A program made the position numbers and the translations under genes. The notes beneath the pieces were generated by a model. The model searched no databases, was not told the origin of the DNA, and worked only from the letters and a program-made list of their open reading frames with translations. 64,000 nucleotides of DNA from Berberis thunbergii (lineage: Eukaryota > Streptophyta > Magnoliopsida > Ranunculales > Berberidaceae), in contig QNQO01000651.1 of the NCBI GenBank assembly GCA_003290165.1, forward strand, positions 434,001 through 498,000, in the 5' to 3' direction. Shown in pieces: positions 35,922-48,379 of this stretch. Every line of letters starts with the position of its first letter. The stretch's first letter is position 1.

Positions 35922-36488
35922 AGGCTTCACCATCCGAAAGGGGAGGCTCTTCTTCCATTTATGGGCCTTGGTTTTGGGATGTCTGACCTGCTGGCCCAAA
36001 CTGTGATTGCAAGTTGTCCAGCTGCTTTAATGTTGCATAATGGCAGTCCCTTGCCAATGGCTGGTCTCCGCGGATGGTCACCACCTCGTGATTGGCAGGG
36101 TACTTAATGCATTGATGCAAAATGGAAAATACCACCCCCATTTGATGGAGCCAAGGGAATATTGTATGTGGAGTGGCATCGACTACCATGAACTCCTCGA
36201 AAAGAACTTTCTGCAGTGTGGCTCTCCTACCATTATCGGTAATCTAATCTTCCCGGTGTGGAAGCATTTCTCCCCGCTAAACCTTATCATGTGGTGACTG
36301 GCGGGCATCAAACTTTCCTCTGTCAACTGCATGTTGCGAAACGCCTTGAGGAATAAGACGTTTAGGGAGCTCGCTGTGTCCACTAAGGATATCTTTATTT
36401 CCCATTTTTCTATCAGGGCTGAGATGACAAAGGCGTCGTTATGCGGGAGGTGGACGCCCTGGAAGTCCCTATTAGTAAATGTCAGCAA
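35922..36488 (-). pseudogene. Element B aspartic protease remnant
   Basis: 36183-36488 holds the active-site half: AFVISALIEKWEIKISLVDT followed by ASSLNVLF, so the usual DTG reads DTA. 35959-36189 continues with VVDATPHTIFPWLHQMGVVF, HQCIKYPANHEVVTIRGDQP and ARDCHYATLKQ. This is the Tat-type protease and the start of the linker to RT, whose continuation lies on the other side of element D at 22743 and below. A frameshift near 36185 separates the halves. Confidence 0.8.
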
Positions 36489-37313
36489 TGGGCTCGGGTC
36501 CTGAACATGAGCGTATTGTATTTGTCGATCCTCATAAGTGGATTGGGCCTGCAGCTCATGAAGTGTCCTCTTCCGGGACTGGTTGGATTGCTCCCTTTTA
36601 GAACATATCCCATGTAGGACGTATTTAATGTCGACCGCCTTTTCTTCTATTTCTTTTACGACGTCTTCTCTTTCTTTCCTCGAGCTTGCCTTTTATTCGA
36701 GCCCATGAATTTTTTGAGTTTTTCCTTCTGAACCCAGTATTTGATATCATTTATGATATGCTTGCAATCTTCAGTGTCGTCGTCATTGTCATTGTGAAAG
36801 GAACAGTACTTGCTCTTCTCTCATAGGGACGAATCTCCCCGGAGTTTGGAAGGCCACTTCACGTCTCCCCAGTTTTTATGGTAGTGAAGATGTCGAACAA
36901 GCTGACATTGAGGGTAATGTGAGAGTTGTTTATGGATTCGACGAATTACTATTACTCCGCATCCTTTTGCTCTTGTCGTCCTCATTCTACTCATTCGTTT
37001 CCTTCTAATCTCAAGTGCTAGGGAATTTGTTTTCACCCCCTTTCTTCATGGCCCACGTCTCCTCAAGGGTGATGTACTACTGAGCGCTCTTTAGCAGGTC
37101 TGTCATGTCCGTTGGAGGTTCTAGGGGTGAGAAAGTTGTATAATTGGCCTCCCTTTAGGCCTGAAGTGAAAGTTGTGATGGAGGTGTCATCACTACAACC
37201 ATCGACCAGAGTTAGCTCGTCGTTGAACCGGGTAACATACTTTCTCAGTGTTTCTCCCGGTTTCGCCTTGACACTGAGTAAGTAATGTGGACCCTTCATA
37301 ATCGGTTGGTTGT
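36489..37313 (-). pseudogene. Element B gag, C-terminal part
   Basis: 37063-37313 encodes capsid text after the element F insertion point: QPIMKGPHYLLSVKAKPGET, LRKYVTRFNDEL and ITTFTSGLKGG. Minus-strand translation near 36740-36815 reads KYCSFHNDNDDDTEDCKHI, corresponding to the Cys/His segment of Tat gag. The capsid N-terminal half lies at 48143-48379, on the other side of element F. Confidence 0.8.
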
Positions 37314-38867
37314 TGATTACGCCCAAACAGTACACGCGGTCAATTGCAGTAAAGATTGGGGTGTCGATCCCACGAGGAAAAATGATCTACAAAACAAGGT
37401 CAATGAAGAAAAATTACGCAAAACTAAATGTAAGAAATTTAGCAATTTTAAAATATGAAATTAAATTTAGTTTAATAAAAATCAAGTTTGGAAAAATCAC
37501 AAGGTTCCAAGAATCCCTCCTAGACTTCACATGCCAACTAGTATTGATTCGTTATGATAACTCGATTATGTGTTTCACATCCAAACAACGTAATCGGAAA
37601 AATAGTCTTTAATGCACTAATATATTCTAATGTGAATGGATTTTAGATTTCACTTTTCTAGAAAGCACAAAGGTTGGTCATATGTGATATCCTAAACTTA
37701 CGATATATCCGGAGACAATAACGTAATAAATGATGATCATATATAACTAACCTACCGGAATTAATTGATCCTTAAACATTTCACACATAAGAAAAAATGA
37801 CTAAGCTTATATGGAGAAGAAAAAGACAATCACCGGAATAATAATCTACGAAGAAATTTATGGAATCTTTGTCACTAAAATAACATAAATTCCTATATTA
37901 AATAAAAGTGAGAATCATAAACACCATTATTCATTGTGAAAACATAAAACGAATCAAATACTAATTAAGTGTGTTACATCTAGGAGTTCACATTTTTTCC
38001 TTGCGTGGAGTTTAGTGACGCATAGTGAAGGTGATAACATCAACAATGGTGTGGAGTTTCATCGGCATGGCAGCGTGTGGCGAATCACCGATGCCACCCT
38101 TCTGCTGTCCTGCGATGCACACCCTGCTGCTGTCCTGCTGCGATACACACCCTGCTATTGCGTGTCCACTACTGCTCTAGACAGACCTCTGCTCCTGTAC
38201 GTTGTTTCCTTTGTCGGCTGCTGATGTGTTGTGTGCTGTCCTGGATAGCTCTCCCTATTCTCGGCTGCTGCTGCTGCCTTCTTGTTCCAGCAAAAATAAA
38301 CTCCCGTTGCTACCGTATTTCCTTGTGTTAAAAAGGAAACAAAGCTCCTCCTATTGGTTGTTGTCCTATTTGTGTCAATACCAAAACAAAAACCTTCTCC
38401 AAATTGGCTATTGTTGTTGTATTTGTGGTAATGAGAAAACCATCATTGGACCTAATTAGAAACCCAATACCCAATACAAATGGAAAAACCCAATCCAATT
38501 TGGACAATGGAATTTGGAAGCCCAATAGAGTTTGGAAGCCTAATTTTCAAACAAATGAGTCCCACCCCTTGAAATGTGGGTTTGGCTATGTTCATCCATA
38601 CTATTTCTTTGTATCACAAAAATTCAAAACTAATTCCTTTATTTTTTTTTTCCTTTGGTTTTCTTAATCTTTGGCTCGAGTGTCTCCGGCTCCACTTCGT
38701 CAATTTGGTTATGAATCACAATTATTCGCCACGCTAATGCACTTTTGTCATTTAAACTCCAAATCCTACAAAAATACAAAAATAAAATAATTAAACTAAA
38801 ATACACTATTCGAAACACTAACAAACATAGTTAGGAGGTATATTATGTAATAATTATGTGAACATCA
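37314..38867 (-). repeat. Element F 3' LTR (left)
   Basis: A 1554-bp direct repeat of 46608-48142, ending AACATCA; a purine-rich complement (AATACCTCCAGACC) follows on the plus strand as a probable polypurine tract. Confidence 0.9.
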
Positions 38868-41156
38868 AATACCTCCAGACCTACATTTTCTAGTCCTCGA
38901 GCAAAACAAAATTAAGAATAAAATCCTAACTCATTTTCGTAGGCATCACGGTTGCACTTACCTTAATGTGCAACAAGGCTTTAAACCCGTAGATTACGTC
39001 TAGTGGACGAGTTATAGTCTCGTGAGGGTTTCCAGAAATGTTACCCTCAAACATTACTGACTCAATAAAACAAAATCTATTTCCTAAAAACATAATGCAA
39101 AAACATGAGCATTCTCCTTTATTCCTTAGAGTAATTTTCTAATTACTTAAAATTCAAGAAAAACAACAAACTAAAAATGTCACAATAGTATATCAATAGA
39201 GTACAATAATTTAATAGTATCTAACGGTTAAATAAATTTCATAATCATTCTCAACTCGAAGTGTGTGTGTGAGAAACCTTATCAACATAACTCTTCGTCT
39301 CATAGTAAAGATGTGACGAGATAATCTTTAGAAAGTATGTTTCGACAACAAATCTCTCATGTCACTCAGAAATAAAACACTCAGAGATTGGGTACTCAGT
39401 TTATATGTGAGGAAAATGACATAAATTATGGAAAATGCAAACGTCTCACATATAATCATCATGAAAAACGGAATTTTCAAAGAGTGAAATGAATATAATC
39501 TCATGGACAGGAATATTGATTACTTTTGAGAATGTTGAATCAAACACCATAGTTTTTGCCTATTCAATCTCCACATCTACTGAACCAACTTTCACTTAAG
39601 ATCAAATAGGTCTTTACTAGGTTATAATGGGGCTTGGATTATGGCAAACAATAATGGAAAAAAAAGGATATAAGAATTTCCTGAGAATGGCTACACCCTT
39701 GAATAAACACATAGGGCATTGAAGAACAAATCAATGTTGTACACCATTAACTTTTTCTTCATTATTTGTTTTTCAACTTTTTTTTTACATGTTTTTTTCT
39801 TACATGTTTTTCCCCGTTTATACAATCAAGCACTTTTACTTTGAGGGCGCATGAAATATCTATTTTCAACTCTTTCTATTTGCCCATTCCATAAATATAT
39901 CTCACCATTTACATTCTCAGAAAATTGGGTAAGGATAAAATAATAGAAGTATTACTCCTTGATTGGAGTATGTATTGGGAATGGGGATAACAAAGAGAAT
40001 GCTACTTAAAGGCTCAAAGAGATGCAAATGGATATTTATTAGTTGGTAGGCTAAAAGGCTAAAAAATATGGTTTAAATAAAGAAATGCCTATATTACTTC
40101 ATAAGTTCTAGTTAGTAATAGGACATCTCAACTAAATAAAGCAAGAAATTCTAGTGTAAAGATTCAACTTTTATGTCATTTTTAAAGAAATCAAGAATAA
40201 TGAGATCCTCAATGAAATAATGCGGACTCAAGAAAAATCAGTGTAATTAATAACCCTCAAGAAATAAAAAATGGTTCAAAACTCACAAGGATTAAGTCTC
40301 CACTATTATTCTAAGATTTTCTAGTTCAATATCTTACTAATTAACTTCAAATTGTGTTGACTTGGCTTATAGTGCACGAATAGTCGAGTTGAAAAGTCTC
40401 ACGAAATACATATAACACAAGGATAATATCAAATATCATGTTTTCTACTAATATAACTATGTGACACGTGTTAATATGTGTTTTCTCAAAATTAAAAACA
40501 ACAAAAATATTCTCTAAAATTAAAAAGACTCAAAACCCTTTTTTCACTTTTTTTTTTAAATTCACCACGAGTTCAGATTTCGAATGCATTTTCATAAAAA
40601 TTTTACACAATTACCGTAATCATCTAAGTATTCAATGGAGATTGAGTAGAACACAAAAATGACTCGGTTTAATTGTAAAATATGCTTTAAGCTCAAAGAT
40701 TTTTTAAAATTGCACAAAAAATCTAATAAACCACACCCCAAACCTAAACCAAACATTGTCTTCAATGAATAAAATAATAATCATGACAAATGAAGGCTAA
40801 AGAAAATAGGAGGGTTAGAGTGATATTACCATGGTGAAGCTTTACCAATTTCAAATAGACTATGTCCTCACAATCACCAAAATATAAGAAAATCATACCG
40901 ACAGAAGAAAGGAACACATGGGATGAGGGTCTCCGAGTGACTCCAGAGCAATACTTAAAAATAACCTGAAACACTAAAAGAAAAACATAAAAGCAAAAAC
41001 CTAAACAAAACTAAAAAAATGAAAAATAATAAATGAAAAATAAAAAAATAAAAACCTAAACTAAAGATAGGGTGAAGAACATCAAATCAAGTAGACAGGG
41101 GCAACCAAAGAGATCTCTTCTAGCACCACTACTCGCTCCACATAGTGCTTCAAACG
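38868..41156. other. Element F region between integrase and 3' LTR
   Basis: About 2.3 kb of AT-rich DNA where some Athila elements carry an envelope-like ORF. Only short unrelated frames are present. An A-rich low-complexity stretch lies at about 40977-41060. No gene is supported. Confidence 0.65.
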
Positions 41157-42330
41157 TTACCCATTTACTCTAAATACTCTCCCATCTGTTGGATCTTCAA
41201 TTTCTATGGACCCATTGGGAAAAACTTGTTTTACCATGAATGGACTCATCCATCTCGATCTTAGCTTGCCAGGATGAAAATGAAGTCGTGAGTCATAGAG
41301 ATAGACTCGTTGGTTGGGCTCGAAATGTTTCCTTAGAATTTGCTTATCATGAGCTGCTTTCATCTTTGCCTTGTATATTCGGGAATTGTCATAGGCATCA
41401 TTCCGCAACTCCTCAATTTCAGCTAATTGAAGTTTCCGCTGAGCATCTGCATCATTGAGATCAAAGTTAGTGTTTTTACGGCCCAATAAGCGCGATATTC
41501 TAACTCAACAGGTAAATGACAGACTTTTCCATATATAAGCCGATATGGAGACATCCCAAGAATTGTCTTATAAGTGGTACGGTAAGCCCAAAGTGCATCA
41601 GGAAGGCGCAAGGACCAATCCTTCCTATCAGAATTCACCATCTTCTCCAAGATTTGTTTTACTTCTCGATTTTCCAACTCTGCTTGGCCATTTGTCTGCG
41701 GATGATAGGCATTGGCAACCTTGTGATGAACTCCATACCTGCGCATCAAAGCTTCAAAAGAGCGATTACAGAAATGAGTCCCCTGATCACTAATAATGGC
41801 ACGTGGTGTACTGAAACAGGATAAATGTGTTCTTTGATAAACTTGACAACATTGTTGTTGTCATTGTTTCGGCACGCCACAGCCTCAACCCATTGGGACA
41901 CATAGTCTACTGCAAGCAAATTATACAAATATCCAAAGGAAGGTGGAAAATGTCTCATAAAATCAATCCCCCAACAATCAAATTTCTCAATTACTAAGAT
42001 GGGGTTAAGGGGCATCATGTGTCTTCGGGACAGTGCACCTAACTTCTGGCATCCATCACAAGGACGACAATAATTGTTAGTGTCCTTATACAATGTAGGC
42101 TAATATGATCCAGACTGTAAAATTTTTGCAGTGGTATTTTTCATAGAAAAATGGCCTCCACAAGCTGCACTATGATAAAAATGTAAGACACTTTCAATCT
42201 CACCTTTAGGGATACAACGCCTTATGATTTGGTCGGGGCAATACTTATATAGATAAGGATCATCCCAATAAAAATTTCTTACCTCGACCAAAAATTTGCG
42301 CTTATCTTGAGCACTCCATGATGATGGAAC
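41157..42330 (-). pseudogene. Element F integrase
   Basis: The N-terminal zinc region begins in the 42100-42627 frame (HSAACGGHFSMKNTTAKIL) and continues at 41746-42093 (CDGCQKLGALSRRHMMP, CWGIDFMRHFP, AVDYVSQWVEAVA). 41423-41749 holds [20 protein letters not shown] with the catalytic glutamate, and [20 protein letters not shown]. 41157-41486 covers the C-terminal domain ([31 protein letters not shown]). One stop near 42100 and a frameshift near 41750 interrupt it. The core near VIRGLIS is also shifted. Confidence 0.88.
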
Positions 42331-43585
42331 TTCGCCGGAAACCAAGTAATTAACAATGTGTGCATACCATGGTACTTGAGTGACAGCGAATAGGTGTTCA
42401 TCAGGGAAGTCATCACGGATGGGTGGGCCATTAGCAGAGTCACTGAACTCCAAACGAGACAAGTGATCCGCCACAACATTCTCAACCCCCTTTTTATTCT
42501 TTATAGTTAGATGAAATTCTTGCAGAAGTAAAATCCACCTAATCAATCTTGCCTTAGCATCCTTTTTAGAAAGAAGGAACTTAAGAGCCGCATGGTCGGT
42601 AAAAACAGTGACAGGTGTAATAAGCACGAAATTTAACTAAAGCAAAAACTACAGCTAGCAACTCTTTTTCAGTAGTCGAATAATTCTTTTGAGCATCATT
42701 AAGTGTTTGACTAGCATAGTAAACAACAAATGGCTTCCCTTCCCTTCGTTGTCCCAAGACTGCCCCCACAGCATAGTTGCTTGCATCACACATTATCTCA
42801 AATGGTAAAGTCCAATCCGATGGATGCATGATGAGGGCAGGGGTAAGCCTATCAATGAGTGTTCGGAAGGCGTCCTCACACTCTTGTGTCCATTGAAACA
42901 TGACGTTTTTGACCAGGAGGCTACTTAATGGTCTAGAAATGGCAGAAATTTTTTGTATGAACCTCCTATAAAAACCCGCGTGCCCTAGAAATGATCTCAC
43001 ATCATTGATACTTTTAGGTGTAGGTAATTTAGAAATCAATTCAATTTTAGCTTTATCAACCTTGATTCCTTTATTAGAAACTATGTGTCCCAGAACTATT
43101 CCATAGGAAACCATGAAATGACATTTTTCCCAATTAAGCACCAGACCCTTCTCTTCACATCTACTTAGAACAACCTTCAAGTGAAATAAACATGAATCAA
43201 ATGAATCACCAAAAACAGTCAAATCATCCATGAATACTTCCATATATTTTTCAACCATGTCACTAAAAATACTCATCATGCATCGCTGAAAAGTAGCCGG
43301 TGCATTACATAAACCAAATGGCATACGCAGAAAAGCATAAGTACCAAAAGGACATGTGAAAGTAGTTTTATCCTGATCCTATAATGCAATCTCAATCTGA
43401 TAATATCCTGAATACCCATCTAGAAAGCAATAGAAAGAATGACCAGCTACTCGCTCTAAGATTTGGTCTATGAATGGAAGTGGGAAGTGATCCTTGCGGG
43501 TGGCAGAATTAAGTTTCCTATAATCAATGCACATGCGCCACCCTATCACTACCATAGTAGGAACAGGCACCGGTCCCCTCATCAT
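42331..43585 (-). pseudogene. Element F reverse transcriptase and RNase H
   Basis: 43379-43585 carries WRMCIDYRKLNSATRKDHFP, FIDQILERVAGHSFYCFLDG and YSGYYQIEIAL. 42581-43324 continues in one 247-codon frame: MPFGLCNAPATFQRCMMSIF, the catalytic EVFMDDLTVFGDSF, GHIVSNKGIKVDKAKIELIS, FLGHAGFYRRFI, then RNase H (CDASNYAVGAVLGQRREGK, YYASQTLNDAQKNYSTTEKE). The end of RNase H (FTDHAALKFLLSKKDAKARL) is in the next frame. Only a few lesions separate the pieces. Confidence 0.9.
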
Positions 43586-44842
43586 TAGTCACCATTATTA
43601 TTCCCGATTCTTGGGAACTCCTTGAGTTGGACTAACCCACTTGCTATCAGAGATGGGACCTGCATCTAACAATTTTAAAACATCATTTTTCACCACCTCA
43701 TTCATAGTAGGGTTAAGTCGTTTTGAGGGTCTCTATGGGAGTTAGCTCATTCTTCTAAGTGGATCTTATGGGAACATATTAGGGGGCTAATACCTTTAAT
43801 GTCAGCTATAGTCCAACCTAATGCAGATTTGTGCTCACGTAACATATTAATCAATTCTTCTTCTTGTGAGCTATCGAGCACAGAATAAATAATAAAAAGA
43901 AAAGGTATCACCTGGTCTGAGGAATGCATGTTTAAGTCCCTCAGGTAGTGGAGCTAGGTCAACTTTCGGAGTTTCCACGGTGGATGGTTGTGGTTTCTGT
44001 CTTTCCTTTGGCAACTCCTCCAAGCATGGTTGCCATTGTCTCCATCCTTTATCCTTTAACCCTGAAACAATAGAAATATCAAAAGCATTGTCAGGATAAA
44101 GTGAATTCTCAGAATCAGGAATAGAAAGGAGGTACTCTAAGGTTTCAGAATCTGCGCTCAGGATCGCCTCCTCTAATATCAACGTGTCTATCATGTAGGT
44201 ATGATGACACTCATCATCATCACGTGGTTGCTTGCTAATATTGAATATGTTCACCTCCAGAGTCATGTTCCCAAAAGACAGCTTCATTAGACCATTCCTG
44301 CAATTGATAAGAGTGTTAGTTGTGGCAAGAAAATGTCTACCTAAAATAATCGAAACTGTAGACTCCATATTAACCGCAAAATGAGTATCTAAAATAAAAT
44401 AAAAGTCGACGGGATAGTAAAACTTATCAATCTGCAGCAAGACATCCTCGACTATTCCTCTTGGCTTCTTAACCGATCTATTGGCCAATTGTAGTACCAC
44501 GGATGTGGGTTTAATCTCTCCTAGACCCAGTTGCAAGTAAATAGAATATGACATCAGACTTACACTTACCCCTAAATCCAACAAAGCTTGGCCGAACTCA
44601 TGAGTCCCAATCAGGCAGGTGACTGTAGGACACCCTGGATCTTTGTACTTGGGTGGTGTCCTCTGCTCAATCACCGCACTTACCTGTTCTGTCAAGAAGG
44701 CAATCTTCTTGACATGATGTTTCCTCTTGATAGTGCATAGATCATTGATGACCCTCGCATAAGTTGGTAACTGTTTAATCACATGTAGTAAAGGTAAGTT
44801 AATTTTAACCTGTTTCAAGTGTTCTAGAATCTCGCCATGCAT
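43586..44842 (-). pseudogene. Element F aspartic protease and linker
   Basis: A 323-codon frame (43871-44842) starts with the gag-protease linker (LPTYARVINDLCTIKRKHHV), then the active site ALLDLGVSVSLMSYSIY in DLG form, RGIVEDVLLQIDKFYYPVDF and SIILGRHFLATTNTLI. The RT-proximal part (LINMLREHKSALGWTIADIK) is at 43747-43929, in another frame. It is typical of Athila protease and sits between gag and RT. Confidence 0.88.
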
Positions 44843-44946
44843 TTCCGATTTCTTTCCAGTAGGTCGTAGTGCTTGAGGAAAAGGAACTGGAACGTTCCTG
44901 TTGGGCTCATCCTCAAGGATGCTCTCATTTGAACTTGGGGAAGTGC

Positions 44947-46427
44947 CTATAGTCGTGGACTAGCTTGACCCGAAACTCCGAGTAGTGATGGCATTAACCT
45001 CTTTGACATTCTGAAAGTCTGAAGTAGAGGTTTGTGCCATAAGTTGGCCCTTCTTAGATTTGCTTGAGGTTGTGACGGAAATTGGGCCCGCTCTTGTACT
45101 GTTAATGAACTTGTCAGCTTGGTTATCTGGCTATTGATCTCCTTGTTCTCTTCTGCCAATTGTGTCAATGCAACCTCAAATTTTTTTTATTAGTTTTACC
45201 TTGTGCCTCTATAAATGCATGTAATGTGTCTGATAAGGAACTTTTGTTAGATTGCGCATTGTATGGAGGTGTAGAGTATGACCTAGGTGGTTGTGCATGT
45301 GAGTGTGTAGGTCGGTCTGCCTCAAACCTCCAGCCAAAGTTAGGGTGATCTCTCCAGCCAGAATTGTAAGTGTTAGAGAATGGTGAATAAGGCTTCGTGT
45401 ACATCCCTAAGGCGTTACATTGTTCCTCATAAACCCCTCTCATCTCAGTTAAGGTTGGGCAATCCTGTGCGAAGTGTTCAACTCCCCCGCATATAAAACA
45501 TGCGTCATGTAACTCAACTCTGGCAACAGTATGTGTGGGTCTACCATCCTTGGTCTTAAGTGCCTCTAACTCCCTAGTCACTCTATCCAATTGGGCTCTA
45601 AGGTTGTCCTCTTCCCTAAGTTGGTAGACTCTAGCTGGGCGTGTTCCATCCGTGCTCTCAGTAGCACTTGGACCAGTCCAAGTATGAGCCTTTTCATCCA
45701 AGTCATTCAGGTATTCAATGGCCTCGTAAGGATCCTTATGCAAAAACTTTCCATTACACATCATCTCAACGAACTAACGCTCTCTATTTGTGAGCCTCTC
45801 ATAAAAATAACTGACTAAGCGCCAACTCTCATACCCATGGTGTGGACATGTATTCAAGATATCCTTGAACCTCTCCCATGCTTGATATAATGTCTCGCTA
45901 TTCTTTTGGGTGAAGGTAAAGATTTGTCTCTTTAGACCGTTGGTTTTGTGGTGAGGAAAGTATTTATTAAAAAATGTTTGGGTCGTCTCCTCCCACGAAT
46001 CTATAGACCTTGGTCGCAAAGAGTATAGCCAACTTTTCATTTTTTCCTTAAGGGAAAAAGGATAAAATCTTAGTCTAACCGAGTCTACAGCCTCAACTTT
46101 GTTGTGGAAAGTGGCCACAACTTCCTCAAATTTCCTAATGTGAACATAAAGATTCTCACTCTCTAGGCCATGAAAAGTGGGTAATATTTGTATCATACCC
46201 AGCATTAAATCTAGCTTTGGTGTACTTGGTGCAAACATGATACATGATGGAGTAGCAGTGCGCGTGGGGTAGAGATAGTCCTTTAGCGACCGAACATGGT
46301 CATCTTCATGATTACTCATGGTGTTAGAATTAGAAGTAGAACTTAATTTGGTCTCAATGTGAATCTGTGGGTGTTCTAAATTTGAGGTCCTAATTAGTCT
46401 CCCTAAGTGGTTTCTATTCCAACTCAC
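44947..46427 (-). pseudogene. Element F gag
   Basis: 45774-46427 encodes the capsid domain (ILPTFHGLESENLYVHIRKF, FYPFSLKEKMKSWLYSLRP, FFNKYFPHHKTNGLKRQIFT, CPHHGYESWRLVSYFYERLT), an archetypal Athila gag. 45165-45764 continues with EAIEYLNDLDEKAHTWTGP, a coiled coil (LRAQLDRVTRELEALKTK) and one zinc knuckle CFICGGVEHFAQDC. 44947-45168 is the C-terminal linker. A single in-frame stop near 45771 splits the first two pieces. Confidence 0.9.
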
Positions 46428-46585
46428 TCCCCCAATGTCTTTTTTTGTTTTTGTTTTTTTGCAATTTTGTTTAGAAATAAAATAAAATTAAACTGGACCT
46501 AAAACCTAAAAATAGAATAAAATAAAATAAAACAATAAACAAGAAAGATAATACCCGAAACCTCCCTTGTAGAATTACGCTTGTT

Positions 46586-46607
46586 CCCCGGCAATGACGC
46601 CAAATTT
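46586..46607 (-). other. Element F primer-binding site
   Basis: Immediately left of the right LTR, the minus strand reads AAATTTGGCGTCATTGCCGG then GGAA, the Athila-type primer-binding site also seen in element D. It fixes transcription as leftward. Confidence 0.8.
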
Positions 46608-48142
46608 TGATTATGCCCAAACAGTACACACGGTCAATTGCAATAAAGATTGGGGTGTCGATCCCACGAGGAAAAACGATCTACAAAACAAGGTCAAGGA
46701 AGAAAAACTACGCAAAACTAAACGTAAGAAATTTTAACAATTTTAAAATATGAAATTAAATTTAGTTTAATAAAAATCAAGTTTGAAAAAATCACAAGGT
46801 TCCGAGAATCCCTCTTAGACTTCACGCGCCAACTAGTATTGATTCGTTATGATAACTCGATTATGTGTTTCACATCCCAAACAACGTAATCGGAAAAATA
46901 GTCTTTAATGTACTAATATATTCTAATGTGAATGGATTTTAGATTTCACTTTTCCTAGAAAGCACAAAGGTTGGTCATAAGTGATATCCTAAACTTACGA
47001 TATATCCGGAGACAATAACGTAATAAATGACGATCATATATAACTAACCTACCGGAATTAATTGATCCTTAAACATTCCACACATAAGAAAAACATGACT
47101 AAGCTTATATGGAGAAGAAAAAGACAATCACCGGAATAATAATCTACGAAGAAATTTATGGAATCTTTGTCACTAAAATAACATAAATTCATATATTAAA
47201 TAAAAGTGAGAATCATAAACACCATTATTCATCGTGATAACATAAAACGAATCAAATACTAATTAAGTGTGTTACATCTAGGAGTTCACCTCTTCGCCTT
47301 GCGTGGAGTTTAGTGACGCATAGTGAAGGTGATAACAGCAACAATGGTGTGGAGTTTAATCGACATGGCAGCGCAAGGCGAATCAGCGATGTGCACCCTG
47401 CTGTGATGCGCACCCTGCTATTGCGTGTCCACTGTTGCTCTGGACAGAACTCTACTCCTGTACGTTGTCTCCTCTGTCGACTACTGCTGTGTTGCGTGCT
47501 GTCCTGGATAGCTCTACCTATTTTCGGCTAATGTTGCTGCCTTCTTGTTCCAGCAAAAATAAACTCCTGTTGTTGCCGTATTTCCTTGTGTTAAAAAGGA
47601 AACAAAATTCCTCGTATTGGCTTCTGTCCTATTTTTGTTAAAACCCAAAACAAAAACCTTCTCCAAATTGGCTATTGTTGTTGTATTTGTGGTAAAGAGA
47701 AAACCATCATTGGGCCTAATTAGAAACCCACATCATTGGGCCTAATTAGAAACCCAATACCCAATACAAATGGAAAAACCCAATCCAATTTGGACCCCAA
47801 TGGAATTTGGAAGCCTAATTTGCAAACAAATGAGTCCCACCCCTTGAAAGGTGGGTTTGGCTATGTTCATCCATACTACTTCTTTGTACCACAAAAATTC
47901 AAAACTAATTTCCTTTATTTTTTTTCCTTTGGTTTTCTTTATCTTTGGCTCGAGTGTCTCCGGCTCCACTTCGTCAATTTGGCTATGAATTACAATTATT
48001 CGCCACGCTAATGCACTTTTGTCATTTAAACACCAAATCCTACAAAAATACAAAAATAAAATAATTAAACTAAAATACACTATTCGAAACACTAACAAAC
48101 ATAAGTTAGGAGGTATATAATGTAATAATTATGTGAACATCA
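46608..48142 (-). repeat. Element F 5' LTR (right)
   Basis: A 1535-bp repeat of 37314-38867. It differs by scattered substitutions and small indels, including a local duplication of CATCATTGGGCCTAATTAGA around 47705-47755. Confidence 0.9.
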
Positions 48143-48379
48143 GTTGCCCACAAAGCAAGTGATAAACACCTTGGCCAGTGTCTGAAATGAGTCAATCGAC
48201 CTTGGGGGTAGATTGTGAAACCAATTCAGTGTTGTTTTCTTCAGGCTGGCGGGGAATGCTCGGTACTTGACTACTTCTGATCCCTCTTTTAATGTCATCA
48301 CGTGATGGTAATGGTGTAGGTGGTCGGACGAGCCCGTTGTCCCATCATAGAATTCCAGGTTAGGCAATGGCGCGTTCAT
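48143..48379 (-). pseudogene. Element B gag, N-terminal capsid part
   Basis: The 79-codon frame starts MNAPLPNLEFYDGTTGSSDH and continues with FPASLKKTTLNWFHNLPPRS and FITCFVGN, the start of the Retrotrans_gag domain in Tat elements. The frame is cut at the element F target site and resumes at 37313. Confidence 0.85.

Larger units (their letters stand above)
37314..48142 (-). mobile_element. Element F: Athila-like retrotransposon inside element B gag
   Basis: LTRs at 37314-38867 and 46608-48142 share TGATTA...ACATCA ends. The PBS adjoins the right LTR, so transcription is leftward. Target-site copies GTTGT (37309-37313) and GTTGC (48143-48147) match at 4 of 5, and removing the element lets element B's gag frame run from CFVGN into QPIMKG without a break. 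Gag, protease, RT, RNase H and integrase lie in that order on the minus strand and are the best preserved retroelement genes in the window. About eight differences in the first ~135 LTR bases point to an old insertion. Confidence 0.92.

Noticed and set aside
38868..41156. Envelope-like gene of Athila element F
   Set aside because: The position is right, but no frame long enough or with signal-peptide or membrane features is present.
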